Positions 56,504 to 63,891 of a stretch of 64,000 bases of DNA are shown here, piece after piece. A program made the translations under genes and the position numbers. Where the stretch lies: the NCBI RefSeq assembly GCF_004799345.1, contig NZ_SSMC01000003.1:496001-560000 (forward strand). The letters run 5' to 3'. Source of the DNA: Robertkochia marina. GTDB lineage: Bacteria > Bacteroidota > Bacteroidia > Flavobacteriales > Flavobacteriaceae. Below the pieces are notes generated by a model. That model saw only the letters and a program-made list of their open reading frames with translations, had not been told where the DNA came from and made no database searches. Numbering within the stretch: the first letter of the stretch is position 1; every line of letters starts with the position of its first letter.

Positions 56504-57889
56504 TTAAAGAATTACTTCATACCCTTTAGAAATATTTGGTATTTCGAGCCTTACACAAGTACCTTGCTCCACCTCCGAATGGATTCTTATCAAACCACCA
56601 TGAAGGCGTACTATTTTATTTGACAATGGCAAACCAAAACCGAATCCTCTAAACGACCTGGTATTACCCCCCCTGTAAAAAGGTTCAAAAACATTTTTAA
56701 GGTCATTAAAGGGGATTCCAATACCACGATCTTCAATTTCAACTATTATGGTATTCATTTCCACCTTAACACTGATATAAACATCCCCTTCTTTAGAATA
56801 CTTTAGTGCGTTATCTAAAATATTCATGAGTGCTATTTCAATGAGCCCGATATTTCCTCTGAAAATGAGGTCATCTGGGTTCATAGGTAAACTTTGAAAG
56901 TTATAATTTAATCGATGAGAGATCTCATTTTCGAAATTGGATTTTAACCCTATCAAGACCTCATCAATACGGATTAGATCAATCTTTAGGTCTTTAGAAT
57001 CCGGATCATTATAGGCCAATTTAAACAAAACATTAAGGAGTCTATTAAGACGATCCCCTTCGGTTTTAATTGCCTGTAACGCCTTCATGCTTAAATCTAT
57101 GTTCTCAGGATCGGCAATGGCCATCTCGGCCTGACCAATAATAGCTGTTAAAGGGTTTTTAAGTTCATGCGATGCGTTTTGAACAAAGTTGCTTTTCATT
57201 TCAAAAGAAGTTTCAAGTCTATCCAACATGTTGTTGAATGTTTGAGTCAAATCAGCCAGCTCCCCCCTGCCATTAACCTTCTCCAGGCGCAAATTCAGAT
57301 TTTCTGCCTTTATCGTATTTACCCTTTTTATAATCCTTGAAATAGGCTTAAGTGCTTGTTCAGCAAAGTATTGCCCCAAAATCGAAATAACGATCATGCT
57401 TAATAAAAAAGCGAGAACAAGTATATTTCTCAGATTCTCAAGTTTCCCTTTTCCATATAGGTCTCGCGCAGAAACTATAACTATAAAATCTCCCTGATTA
57501 TCATTATAAAGTAACCCTGTGTAATAGGTTTCTCCCTGCTTTAATTCTGCATAATTATTTTCAATGACCATCTTGAAAAAATGCATTGGTAAACTGTCTT
57601 TAGGTTGGGTATTCAGAACTCCGAATTCGGGGTCGAAGGGATAAATTTTTTCCTTTTCAAAAGGAAGGGTCTGCAAGTGTTTAATTCTTACTGCCTCATA
57701 GATTTCAATAGTGAGCTCATCTTTCTCAAGATATACCTGACCAGCGATAGTGGCTCTTTCACCAAGTCTTTTATAGAATTCACTTTCCGTATAGTCTTTT
57801 GAGAAGAAATAAATGGACAGAAATATCGCTATTTGAAACACCCCGGTTAGCAATATGAAAATAAATGTAATTCTGGTCTTGAGCGGCAT
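56504..57889 (-). CDS. HAMP-domain sensor histidine kinase
   Basis: About 461 residues from MPLKTRITFIF at 57889 (an upstream ATG at 57919 would overlap the regulator by 17 bp). A first membrane helix and a second one near residue 165 flank a periplasmic sensing region. A HAMP segment follows, then the HisKA box NASHELKNPLTAIIG, whose His is residue 241 by this start, and the ATPase boxes NILDNALKYS, EDRGIGIPFNDL and FGFGLPLSNKIV. It is the partner of the regulator directly upstream. The stimulus is unknown; the type resembles CusS-like metal or envelope sensors. Confidence 0.88.
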   Translation of the reverse strand: MPLKTRITFIFILLTGVFQIAIFLSIYFFSKDYTESEFYKRLGERATIAGQVYLEKDELTIEIYEAVRIKHLQTLPFEKEKIYPFDPEFGVLNTQPKDSLPMHFFKMVIENNYAELKQGETYYTGLLYNDNQGDFIVIVSARDLYGKGKLENLRNILVLAFLLSMIVISILGQYFAEQALKPISRIIKRVNTIKAENLNLRLEKVNGRGELADLTQTFNNMLDRLETSFEMKSNFVQNASHELKNPLTAIIGQAEMAIADPENIDLSMKALQAIKTEGDRLNRLLNVLFKLAYNDPDSKDLKIDLIRIDEVLIGLKSNFENEISHRLNYNFQSLPMNPDDLIFRGNIGLIEIALMNILDNALKYSKEGDVYISVKVEMNTIIVEIEDRGIGIPFNDLKNVFEPFYRGGNTRSFRGFGFGLPLSNKIVRLHGGLIRIHSEVEQGTCVRLEIPNISKGYEVIL

Positions 57890-57902
57890 TAGATTTCTCT
57901 TT

Positions 57903-58586
57903 TTAATCCCGGATGACATACCCCATACCTATAACAGTATGAATTAGTTTAGTGTCAAAATCCTTATCAATCTTATTACGCAAGTAATTGATATAGACAT
58001 CCACAACGTTGGTACCCATGTTAAAATTGATGTCCCAAACACTTTCAAGAATATCCATTCTGCTCAAGACTCTATTCTTGTTTTTCAACAAGAATTCTAA
58101 CAGACGAAATTCCGTGGTCGTAAGTTTTACCTCCTTACCCGCCCTTTTAACAATTTTAGCATCGGAATCAAGCTCCAAATCTTGCAAGATTATTTTTTTG
58201 TCATCTTTTAACCGGGAGGAGGTTACCCTTGTTAAGGCTCGTATTCTAGCCAAAAGCTCCGAAAATTTAAAGGGTTTGACCAAATAGTCGTTAGCTCCAT
58301 AATCCAATCCTTTCACTATATTTTCAGTCATACCTAATGCCGATAACATAATTACAGGTAACTCGAAGTTACCATTCTTCCTAATTTTTCTGACAATTTC
58401 CCACCCATCCATTCCAGGAAGAATAATATCCAAGACAACGAGATCAACACTAAATTGTTTTAATAATTCAAAAGCCTTCTCACCATCATAGGCTAATACA
58501 ACCTCATAACCAGCATCCATTAGCCCCTGCTTTATAAATAAGGCAACATTATGCTCATCTTCTATCACTAAAATTCTTTTTGGCAT
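57903..58586 (-). CDS. OmpR-family response regulator
   Basis: 227 residues. Receiver domain with D53 in VVLDIILPGMDG and K104 in YLVKPF; acidic pocket ED at 10-11. The C-terminal winged helix has the usual TTEFRLLEFLLKN and VDVYINYLRNKID. It is first in the two-component pair, 13 bp before the kinase. It may control the OMP and Usp-like genes downstream; this is inference from order. Confidence 0.92.
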   Translation of the reverse strand: MPKRILVIEDEHNVALFIKQGLMDAGYEVVLAYDGEKAFELLKQFSVDLVVLDIILPGMDGWEIVRKIRKNGNFELPVIMLSALGMTENIVKGLDYGANDYLVKPFKFSELLARIRALTRVTSSRLKDDKKIILQDLELDSDAKIVKRAGKEVKLTTTEFRLLEFLLKNKNRVLSRMDILESVWDINFNMGTNVVDVYINYLRNKIDKDFDTKLIHTVIGMGYVIRD

Positions 58587-59038
58587 TCTTCTTTAAATTT
58601 CAGTACTCCTTCAAAGTTGAAAATATGTAAATATACCTGAAATTCAATTATCGAACCTACAGCGTTAAAGGCTGTCTTAATAAGTACTTTTTCTTTTGTT
58701 CAATGATATTACGTAAATGATTAAAATCAGTATTTCAAATAGTGATTGTAGAATTAAATTTCTGCTATCAAGAACAAATGTCAACTAATAACCTAGAATT
58801 TTAATCCAATTTAATAGACTCAAGAATGTGATATGAATAATTTCAAAAATGCTAAAAAGGTGATGTCGACTATCTATTTCTCAAATCTTTTGTTCCAGAA
58901 ATTAAATCTTCAATTTATTTTTATTTAGAAAAGGAAAATTATCCATGTCTGTTTATATAATTCTATATAACTTAGAGTAATATGAAATCTCGGTAAAGCG
59001 ATATTTGAGAATTCAATTTAACTCTCTTTTCTCTTAAT
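58587..59038. other. AT-rich noncoding gap
   Basis: No gene is supported. It must contain the promoter of the minus-strand regulator and the plus-strand small protein. I could not identify clear -33/-7 pairs. Confidence 0.5.
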
Positions 59039-59251
59039 ATGATCGACTTCGTTGAACTTGGAAAAGGATGCTTATTCCTTATTGCCGCTTTCATTTTCTT
59101 CAAAATTTTTCATAAACCACTAGGGGGCGATTCTATGCTCGATAGATTGGTGGATTTCAAAGCTACCGTTGGAATGATCCTGTTAGTAATATGCGGCATA
59201 GCCATTATTTATGGCGAATTGGCTCGAATAAATGGATGGGTTAGTTTTTAA
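59039..59251 (+). CDS. Small membrane protein, unknown
   Basis: 70 residues with two membrane helices (about 8-22, GCLFLIAAFIFFKIF, and about 44-60, VGMILLVICGIAIIYG). No homologue is known to me. The frame is closed by a stop at 59251 and is followed by another small gene 38 bp later. Real-gene status is moderately supported by helix pattern and lack of opposing frames. Confidence 0.5.
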   Translation: MIDFVELGKGCLFLIAAFIFFKIFHKPLGGDSMLDRLVDFKATVGMILLVICGIAIIYGELARINGWVSF

Positions 59252-59289
59252 GGTTATTTAATCCTATTAGTTACCAAAATTGAAATTTT

Positions 59290-59673
59290 ATGGCGATTGC
59301 TGATAATTGGGAGGAAGAAATAATTGAAAATATACTTGATATTACCAAACACTTTATAACTAAGCACAATTTAAGTGTGTTCGAGATAGTGAAGGAAACC
59401 CGGGATGATGGATATATTAAGCTGGTAAATTCTAAGGGGTATATAGTAATTACAATTCATTATTTACCTAATTATGATGTGGTAGTTGAATCATATCCTT
59501 ACAACATTAGTGCATATGTAAAATTAATCAAGGCGATGATTAGTAATTCAGATTACGATAATGACCGTATTTCACTTAAAGAAGTACTTAACAATGGACA
59601 ACCTATAAATCATCTAGAATTTTTTTTAGATAATTGTATGAATCACATTGAAAAGAATTATAATTTGCAATAG
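59290..59673 (+). CDS. Hypothetical protein
   Basis: 127 residues, acidic, no signal peptide. The N-terminal half looks helical and the middle (YIKLVNSKGYIVITIHYLPN) strand-like. It is the last coding region before the right attachment site. No family recognised; it might be an immunity-type or regulatory protein, without direct support. Confidence 0.55.
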   Translation: MAIADNWEEEIIENILDITKHFITKHNLSVFEIVKETRDDGYIKLVNSKGYIVITIHYLPNYDVVVESYPYNISAYVKLIKAMISNSDYDNDRISLKEVLNNGQPINHLEFFLDNCMNHIEKNYNLQ

Positions 59674-59680
59674 AAATTCA

Positions 59681-59701
59681 AGGTTACCCATATGGTTAAC
59701 C
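59681..59701. promoter_or_regulatory. AGGTTACCC...GGTTAACC site, candidate integrase arm site (right)
   Basis: A near-palindromic pair with the same AGGTTACC core as the left site. It lies about 60 bp inside the attR core. Confidence 0.4.
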
Positions 59702-59761
59702 GGGCGTTGAAAAGTGGAAAATATTCAGTATTTATAAGGGTTGGCGTTGACAGGACAAGCT

Positions 59762-59776
59762 TCCTGCCACCCCGAC
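59762..59776 (+). mobile_element. attR core: copy of the tRNA-Pro 3' end
   Basis: TCCTGCCACCCCGAC is identical to the attL core at 50541-50555; the bases on both sides differ from the tRNA locus, so the copy is limited to 15 bp. Confidence 0.75.
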
Positions 59777-59780
59777 CATG

Positions 59781-59815
59781 AAAGCCGAACAACAGTATGT
59801 TGTTCGGCTTTTTTT
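59781..59815 (+). terminator. Displaced terminator of tRNA-Pro
   Basis: AAAGCCGAACAAC and GTTGTTCGGCTTT form a 13-bp stem with a 5-base loop and a T-run. It starts five bases after the attR core, where the tRNA-Pro terminator would have been before insertion. Confidence 0.85.
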
Positions 59816-59910
59816 ATGCCCTGCAGCGTCAAGCGCTCGCGCTTGTAAGCAAAAGGGCATAAAAAAACCGATACTACGCCTTGGCGTAGATCGGCTTTCA
59901 TGAGGCTGCC

Positions 59911-60135
59911 CCACCACAGGATCACGAGCCGAAGGCGAGTGAATCCTGTACTTTCTTTTTCCCTACTAACTGAAAAGCGTCAAGCGTTTACGCTTGTAAG
60001 CGAAAGGGCATAAAAAAACCGATACTACGCCTTGGCGCAGATTTTGCCCACCCGCCGGCTGGCCCCGTCGCTAAAAAGGTCCGCGGGACCTTTTTTAGAC
60101 GCTCGGTCCTATGAGGCACCCCACCACAGGATCAC
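59911..60135. repeat. 225-bp direct repeat, copy A
   Basis: Nearly identical (about 8 mismatches) to 60333-60557. Each copy is bounded by CCACCACAGGATCAC and includes GCGTCAAGCG...CGCTTG and a hairpin AAAAAGGTCC-GCG-GGACCTTTTT (60073-60095). Confidence 0.9.
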
Positions 60136-60332
60136 GGCCCTGACGCAGGAAGGGGCGTGAATCCTGACTATCTTATTTATGCAATTCAAATCAGTACTTC
60201 CTTAAATTTTCAGATTTCTTCTAAGAAGCCCCCATCCGTCCACGCTTAAGCGTGGCCACCTTCCCCCAGTCAGGGGAAGGGACCCATTTCCATAGGGAGA
60301 TATTTGTTGATCGGCTTTCATGAGCAACGAGC

Positions 60333-60557
60333 CCACCACAGGATCACGAGCCGAAGGCGAGTGAATCCTGTACTTTCTTTTTCCCAACTAACTGAAAAGC
60401 GTCAAGCGCTCGCGCTTGTAAGTAAAAGGGCATAAAAAAACCGATACTACGCCTTGGCGTAGATTTTGCCCACCCGCCGGCTGGCCCCGTCGCTAAAAAG
60501 GTCCGCGGGACCTTTTTTAAACGCTCGGTCCTATGAGGCACCCCACCACAGGATCAC
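60333..60557. repeat. 225-bp direct repeat, copy B
   Basis: Offset by 422 bp from copy A. A further partial copy lies at about 59815-59926 on the same pattern, so the block seems to expand by unequal recombination. Confidence 0.9.
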
Positions 60558-60664
60558 CAGGCACGCGGAGCGTGGCGAGTAATCAACCCCCTCCGCCCTT
60601 CGGAATTACCAAATATTAAAATCCCAAACTCTTAATAAAGTAAGCCTATCTAAGGCCATCAAAA

Positions 60665-60685
60665 AGGTGACCTCGAAGGTTACCT
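60665..60685. promoter_or_regulatory. AGGTGACCT-CGA-AGGTTACCT site
   Basis: The same two boxes as at 50657-50677 but in swapped order. It lies outside the att-bounded element, upstream of the immunity-like gene. Confidence 0.4.
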
Positions 60686-60858
60686 GCAATAACTGGAAAG
60701 CAAATCTTGGGTGTTATCTTTAATCCTTCTTTTCATTTTTCTTGCATCACCTTTAATTTTTATATCAGAGATTTTTTTCTATAAATAAAAAGATTAATCT
60801 TGTAGAAGTATATTTTTTCAAGGACATTGGTTTTAAGTCCTGGTAAATATTAATAATA

Positions 60859-61593
60859 GTGACAGCTAACGAAGCTTTAATACAATTATTCAACGAATCA
60901 TTCTCCTCTGAAGAGGAAATTGTAAAATCAATACGAGCAAACTCAGGTGATCTACGACCTGTTTATAGCCTTAAAGGAATTAATGAACGCAGGGCATGGT
61001 ATTATTTATTTGTGGAAAACGATCTGGAAAAGGCCAAACAATGTTTTTTCCTTTATGGTAAGGTACAGGAGTATTTGTGTAAAAGCACTACGGTAAGTAT
61101 GATTCTAGGAATGACACAAGATAATACCTATGCCCTTCTAAGTGATGCCAAAGATTTGATTTATGGAATGGTGAATTGGAAGTATGCAGGATATGAAAAA
61201 GATATCAAAAAGGGAAGTTTGAAATACATTATACCCCTAGTGGCGATTGGAGAAGACGACAAAGCCTTAGCCCTTTTAGACCTTTTTCATTTAAAACATC
61301 GTAAAATGGGCTTAAAGGAAGAAAATGAGGCAATTATTCGTGCCATTATCAGTGGAGAAGCAGAAGAAGTGAATCGGTTACTACAAATCTTTCTTCTTCC
61401 CAGAAATCATAAAAAAACAAATGGAATATATCAACTTCGTTCGGAATTATTTTCATTACCCGCCCTGGGCTTTGCCAAACTGGCCTGGTTGCGGGGGGTA
61501 GAAGTGGACATCGATCACCCGTTAATCCCTAAGGCATTATTACCAATACAACCCAACACCACTTATGATAAAACCTATGACTTTCTGAAGTAA
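60859..61593 (+). CDS. Candidate polymorphic-toxin immunity protein (Imm49-like), copy 1
   Basis: 244 residues starting with GTG, no signal peptide. Mostly helical repeats: YYLFVENDLEKAKQCFFLYG, NWKYAGYEKDI and the ending LPALGFAKLAWLRGVEVDID. The end resembles the LAR..RGxxVxxDxP pattern of Imm49-type immunity proteins; this is my recollection of the family, not a search. It is almost identical over residues 45-240 to the protein at 61891. No toxin gene stands before it. It should bind and neutralise a nuclease or other toxin in the cytoplasm if the call is right. Confidence 0.55.
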   Translation: MTANEALIQLFNESFSSEEEIVKSIRANSGDLRPVYSLKGINERRAWYYLFVENDLEKAKQCFFLYGKVQEYLCKSTTVSMILGMTQDNTYALLSDAKDLIYGMVNWKYAGYEKDIKKGSLKYIIPLVAIGEDDKALALLDLFHLKHRKMGLKEENEAIIRAIISGEAEEVNRLLQIFLLPRNHKKTNGIYQLRSELFSLPALGFAKLAWLRGVEVDIDHPLIPKALLPIQPNTTYDKTYDFLK

Positions 61594-61631
61594 TGAATAT
61601 AGGGGTAGAAGCTTTTTTTTTTGGTTTTTAG

Positions 61632-61889
61632 GAGATAATCGTCCATGAAGTAAAACAGGTTCAAGCTGATGGTTCTATAAAGCTGAATTCAGGCACGGAA
61701 ACATTGCCTGTACAGATGTCGGATGACTGGATAGACAATGTTATTGAAAGGATGAAACGGTCTATTGATGAGGAGGTTTCTGCATTAGCTCCTATACTAA
61801 AGCAAGGGATGGATGATGGGATAGTAACTAAGGTAGTAACGGGAATAGATAAATTTAAAGACGAGATAGTTGTATTTACTATAAACTAG
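61632..61889 (+). pseudogene. Decapitated C-terminal toxin tip between the two immunity-like genes
   Basis: The frame is open from 61632, just after an in-frame stop, to 61889 (85 codons) but has no proper start; a TTG at 61704 is the first usable one. It reads IVHEVKQVQADG and later LPVQMSDDWIDNVIERM. The E-V-K pair plus QMSDxWI resembles the ends of PD-(D/E)XK toxins such as PoNe-like nucleases. It abuts the second immunity-like gene by one base, as toxin tips do before their immunity gene. I read it as a remnant of a toxin whose N-terminal part is lost. Confidence 0.5.
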
Positions 61890-61890
61890 T

Positions 61891-62637
61891 ATGACTGAAG
61901 AAATTAAAAGATTTCTAAATAAGCTTTTTTTAGAAGAGGCTGCCAGAGAGGAGCAAATTACTTTAGATTGGAATTTACCAAATAAAAGAAAGTATTCAAT
62001 GGCCCGATCACTTCGGGGGATTAATGAAACCAAATCCTGGTATTATTTATTTGTGGAAAACGATCTGGAAAAAGCCAAACAGTGTTTTTTTCTTTATGGT
62101 AAGGTACAGGAGTATTTGTGTAAAAGCACTACGGTAAATATGATTCTAGGAATGACACAAGATAATACCTATGCCCTGCTAAGTGATGCCAAAGATCTGA
62201 TTTATGGAATGGTGAATTGGAAGTATGCAGGATATGAAAAAGATATCAAAAAAGGAAGTTTGAAATACATTATTCCCCTAGTGGCGATTGGAGAAGACGA
62301 AAAAGCCTTAGCACTATTAGACCTTTTTCATATAAAACATCGTAAAATGGGCTTAAAGGAAGAAAATGAAGCAATTATTCGTGCCATTATCAGTGGAGAA
62401 ACAGAAGAAGTGAATCGGTTACTACAAATCTTTCTTCTTCCCAGAAATCATAAAAAAACAAATGGAATATATGAACTTCGTTCGGAATTATTTTCTTTAC
62501 CCGCCCTGGGCTTTGCAAAACTGGCTTGGTTGCGGGGGGTAGAAGTGGACATCGATCACCCGTTGATTCCTAAGGCATTATTACCAATACAACCCAACAG
62601 CATTTATGATAATACCTATGACTTTTTAATTGACTAA
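61891..62637 (+). CDS. Candidate polymorphic-toxin immunity protein (Imm49-like), copy 2
   Basis: 248 residues. Over about 200 residues it differs from copy 1 at only a handful of positions (for example VSM/VNM, GEDD/GEDE), whereas the first 45 residues are unrelated. This points to recent duplication or gene conversion with a swapped 5' end. It starts one base after the toxin-tip frame. It has the same helical pattern and ending LAWLRGVEVDID as copy 1. Confidence 0.55.
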   Translation: MTEEIKRFLNKLFLEEAAREEQITLDWNLPNKRKYSMARSLRGINETKSWYYLFVENDLEKAKQCFFLYGKVQEYLCKSTTVNMILGMTQDNTYALLSDAKDLIYGMVNWKYAGYEKDIKKGSLKYIIPLVAIGEDEKALALLDLFHIKHRKMGLKEENEAIIRAIISGETEEVNRLLQIFLLPRNHKKTNGIYELRSELFSLPALGFAKLAWLRGVEVDIDHPLIPKALLPIQPNSIYDNTYDFLID

Positions 62638-62671
62638 GAAGCATTGGCATAAGTGTTGAGGAGAATACATA

Positions 62672-63067
62672 ATGGGCGATGAATTTTATATCAGTTCTAT
62701 GATTAAAGTATTTAAAATATTAATTATTCTGATTCCTGCATCCATCCTGATCATTTGGAATGATACCCCAAAGGACTGGGGAGATAACTCCGTTGCAGAA
62801 TGTTTTAATACCCTAACCAGTCAGCAAAGTTTTTTAAGGGAATTGTTCCTTGCCTTTGATCAACAGGATTTGAAATTCCCCGAGATTAAATATGTACAGG
62901 ATACCATTCTTCTAAACATAAAAGGCCTTAATATTCCTGACCAATATAAATTTTCATTGAATGCTGAAAAGATTGTACTAATAGAGTCTTCAGAGAATAA
63001 GAGCGCATTACAATTAACCATTACCAAAAAGGTATACGATAGCTCTTTGATCAAATTTACCTTTTGA
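62672..63067 (+). CDS. Small membrane-anchored protein, unknown
   Basis: 131 residues with one N-terminal membrane helix (about 11-27, VFKILIILIPASILIIW) and a soluble C-terminal part with beta strands (ILLNIKGLNIPDQYKFSLNA). It lies 34 bp after the second immunity-like gene. It may be another immunity-type or cargo gene of the toxin array. No family recognised. Confidence 0.5.
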   Translation: MGDEFYISSMIKVFKILIILIPASILIIWNDTPKDWGDNSVAECFNTLTSQQSFLRELFLAFDQQDLKFPEIKYVQDTILLNIKGLNIPDQYKFSLNAEKIVLIESSENKSALQLTITKKVYDSSLIKFTF

Positions 63068-63381
63068 GAACCATTTTCACATATAGCGGTAAGTGGTTCC
63101 TCCCGATTTGTATCAAACCATTGGGAAACAACCATTACGTCAATGGTCACAGTTGACTAGATTGAGAGTTGTATGCGAAGTTTGTTGATCTTTCTAATTC
63201 GGGTTTAATACTCCGGAAAACAGGAGGGTTGTAAAAAACAAATTAAAAATAGTAAGCTGACCCCAAATTCATGATAAAATGAATAAAGGCTCCTGTATAT
63301 TTCGAGAAGCCATTCAAGAATAACAATTTACAATGACAATTAAATAAGTACTTATTTACGTACTTATTGTATCTTTGAAAC
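63068..63381. other. Noncoding gap before the toxin-antitoxin genes
   Basis: Nothing coding is seen. The right end holds the promoter and palindromic operator of the toxin-antitoxin unit. Confidence 0.5.
63343..63377 (+). promoter_or_regulatory. Operator and promoter of the YefM-YoeB unit
   Basis: AATAAGTACTTATT (63343-63356) is a perfect 14-bp palindrome, with a second half-site GTACTTATT at 63360-63368. The -7 box TATCTTTG at 63370-63377 follows directly. Binding by the antitoxin there would block the promoter, as in other TA autoregulation. Confidence 0.6.
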
Positions 63382-63630
63382 ATGGAAACAGTAAATTACA
63401 CAGAGTTTCGTGCTAACCTGAAGCATTGGTTTGATAAGGTGATCAACGATGTAAGCGATGTCATTATCAAGCGCAAAGGCGGTAAAGATCTTGTATTGAT
63501 CTCCCTGGACGAATACAATTCCTTAAAAGAGACTACCTACCTGCTATCAGGAAAGAACAGAGATGTGTTGTTGAAATCTATCAGAGAATTGGAAGAAGGA
63601 AAGGGAATTGAAAAAGACCTGATCGAATAG
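63382..63630 (+). CDS. yefM: YefM/Phd family antitoxin
   Basis: 82 residues. The N-terminal METVNYTEFRANLKHWFDKV is the Phd/YefM DNA-binding and dimerisation domain; VIIKRKGGKDLVLISLDEYNSL is the core beta-sheet, and the C-terminal acidic helix would wrap the toxin. It is directly followed by the toxin start. It should bind its own promoter palindromes. Confidence 0.93.
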   Translation: METVNYTEFRANLKHWFDKVINDVSDVIIKRKGGKDLVLISLDEYNSLKETTYLLSGKNRDVLLKSIRELEEGKGIEKDLIE

Positions 63631-63891
63631 ATGAAGCTTATCTGGTCTGCAACCTCCTGGAATGATTACCTCTATTGGCAAAAGGTGGATAAGAAGATCG
63701 TGAAACGCATCAATGAGCTTATTAAGAATTGTATGCGATCTCCCTTTGAAGGCATCGGGAAGCCTGAGGCATTGAAAGGCGATCTACAAGGGTATTGGTC
63801 CAGAAGAATAACCTCAGAACATCGGTTGGTGTATAAATATGAGGACGGACAATTATGGATAGCGGCTTGTCGCTATCATTATGGGAAGTAG
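63631..63891 (+). CDS. yoeB: YoeB family ribosome-dependent mRNA interferase toxin
   Basis: 86 residues. All catalytic residues of the family are at the same positions as in the Escherichia coli protein: E46, R65, H83 and Y84 (the last two in the ending CRYHYGK). The start is directly after the antitoxin stop, so the two are translated together. It cleaves mRNA in the ribosomal A site at start or sense codons. The toxin seems intact and active. Confidence 0.94.
   Translation: MKLIWSATSWNDYLYWQKVDKKIVKRINELIKNCMRSPFEGIGKPEALKGDLQGYWSRRITSEHRLVYKYEDGQLWIAACRYHYGK

Larger units (their letters stand above)
50556..59776. mobile_element. Integrated element at tRNA-Pro(TGG), about 9.2 kb
   Basis: It is bounded by the 15-bp repeats at 50541-50555 and 59762-59776 and begins with a tyrosine recombinase gene. 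From about 52.4 kb the DNA is visibly AT-richer than the chromosome to the left. The terminator at 59781 immediately after the right repeat looks like the original tRNA-Pro terminator displaced by the insertion. Cargo includes a beta-barrel protein, a Usp-like protein, a two-component system and several unknown proteins. No conjugation, mobilisation or phage structural gene is seen, so it is a decayed or satellite-type element. Its right end could be complicated by further repeats beyond 59.8 kb. Confidence 0.7.
59674..60858. other. Noncoding region around and beyond the right attachment site
   Basis: No gene is supported. It contains the attR core, the tRNA-Pro terminator, two 225-bp direct repeats and further partial copies, and a second AGGTnACCT pair at 60665-60685. 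Confidence 0.65.

Noticed and set aside
59725-60541. Frames in the 225-bp repeat region
   Set aside because: They come from the repeated hairpin DNA, appear in both copies and share no protein features.
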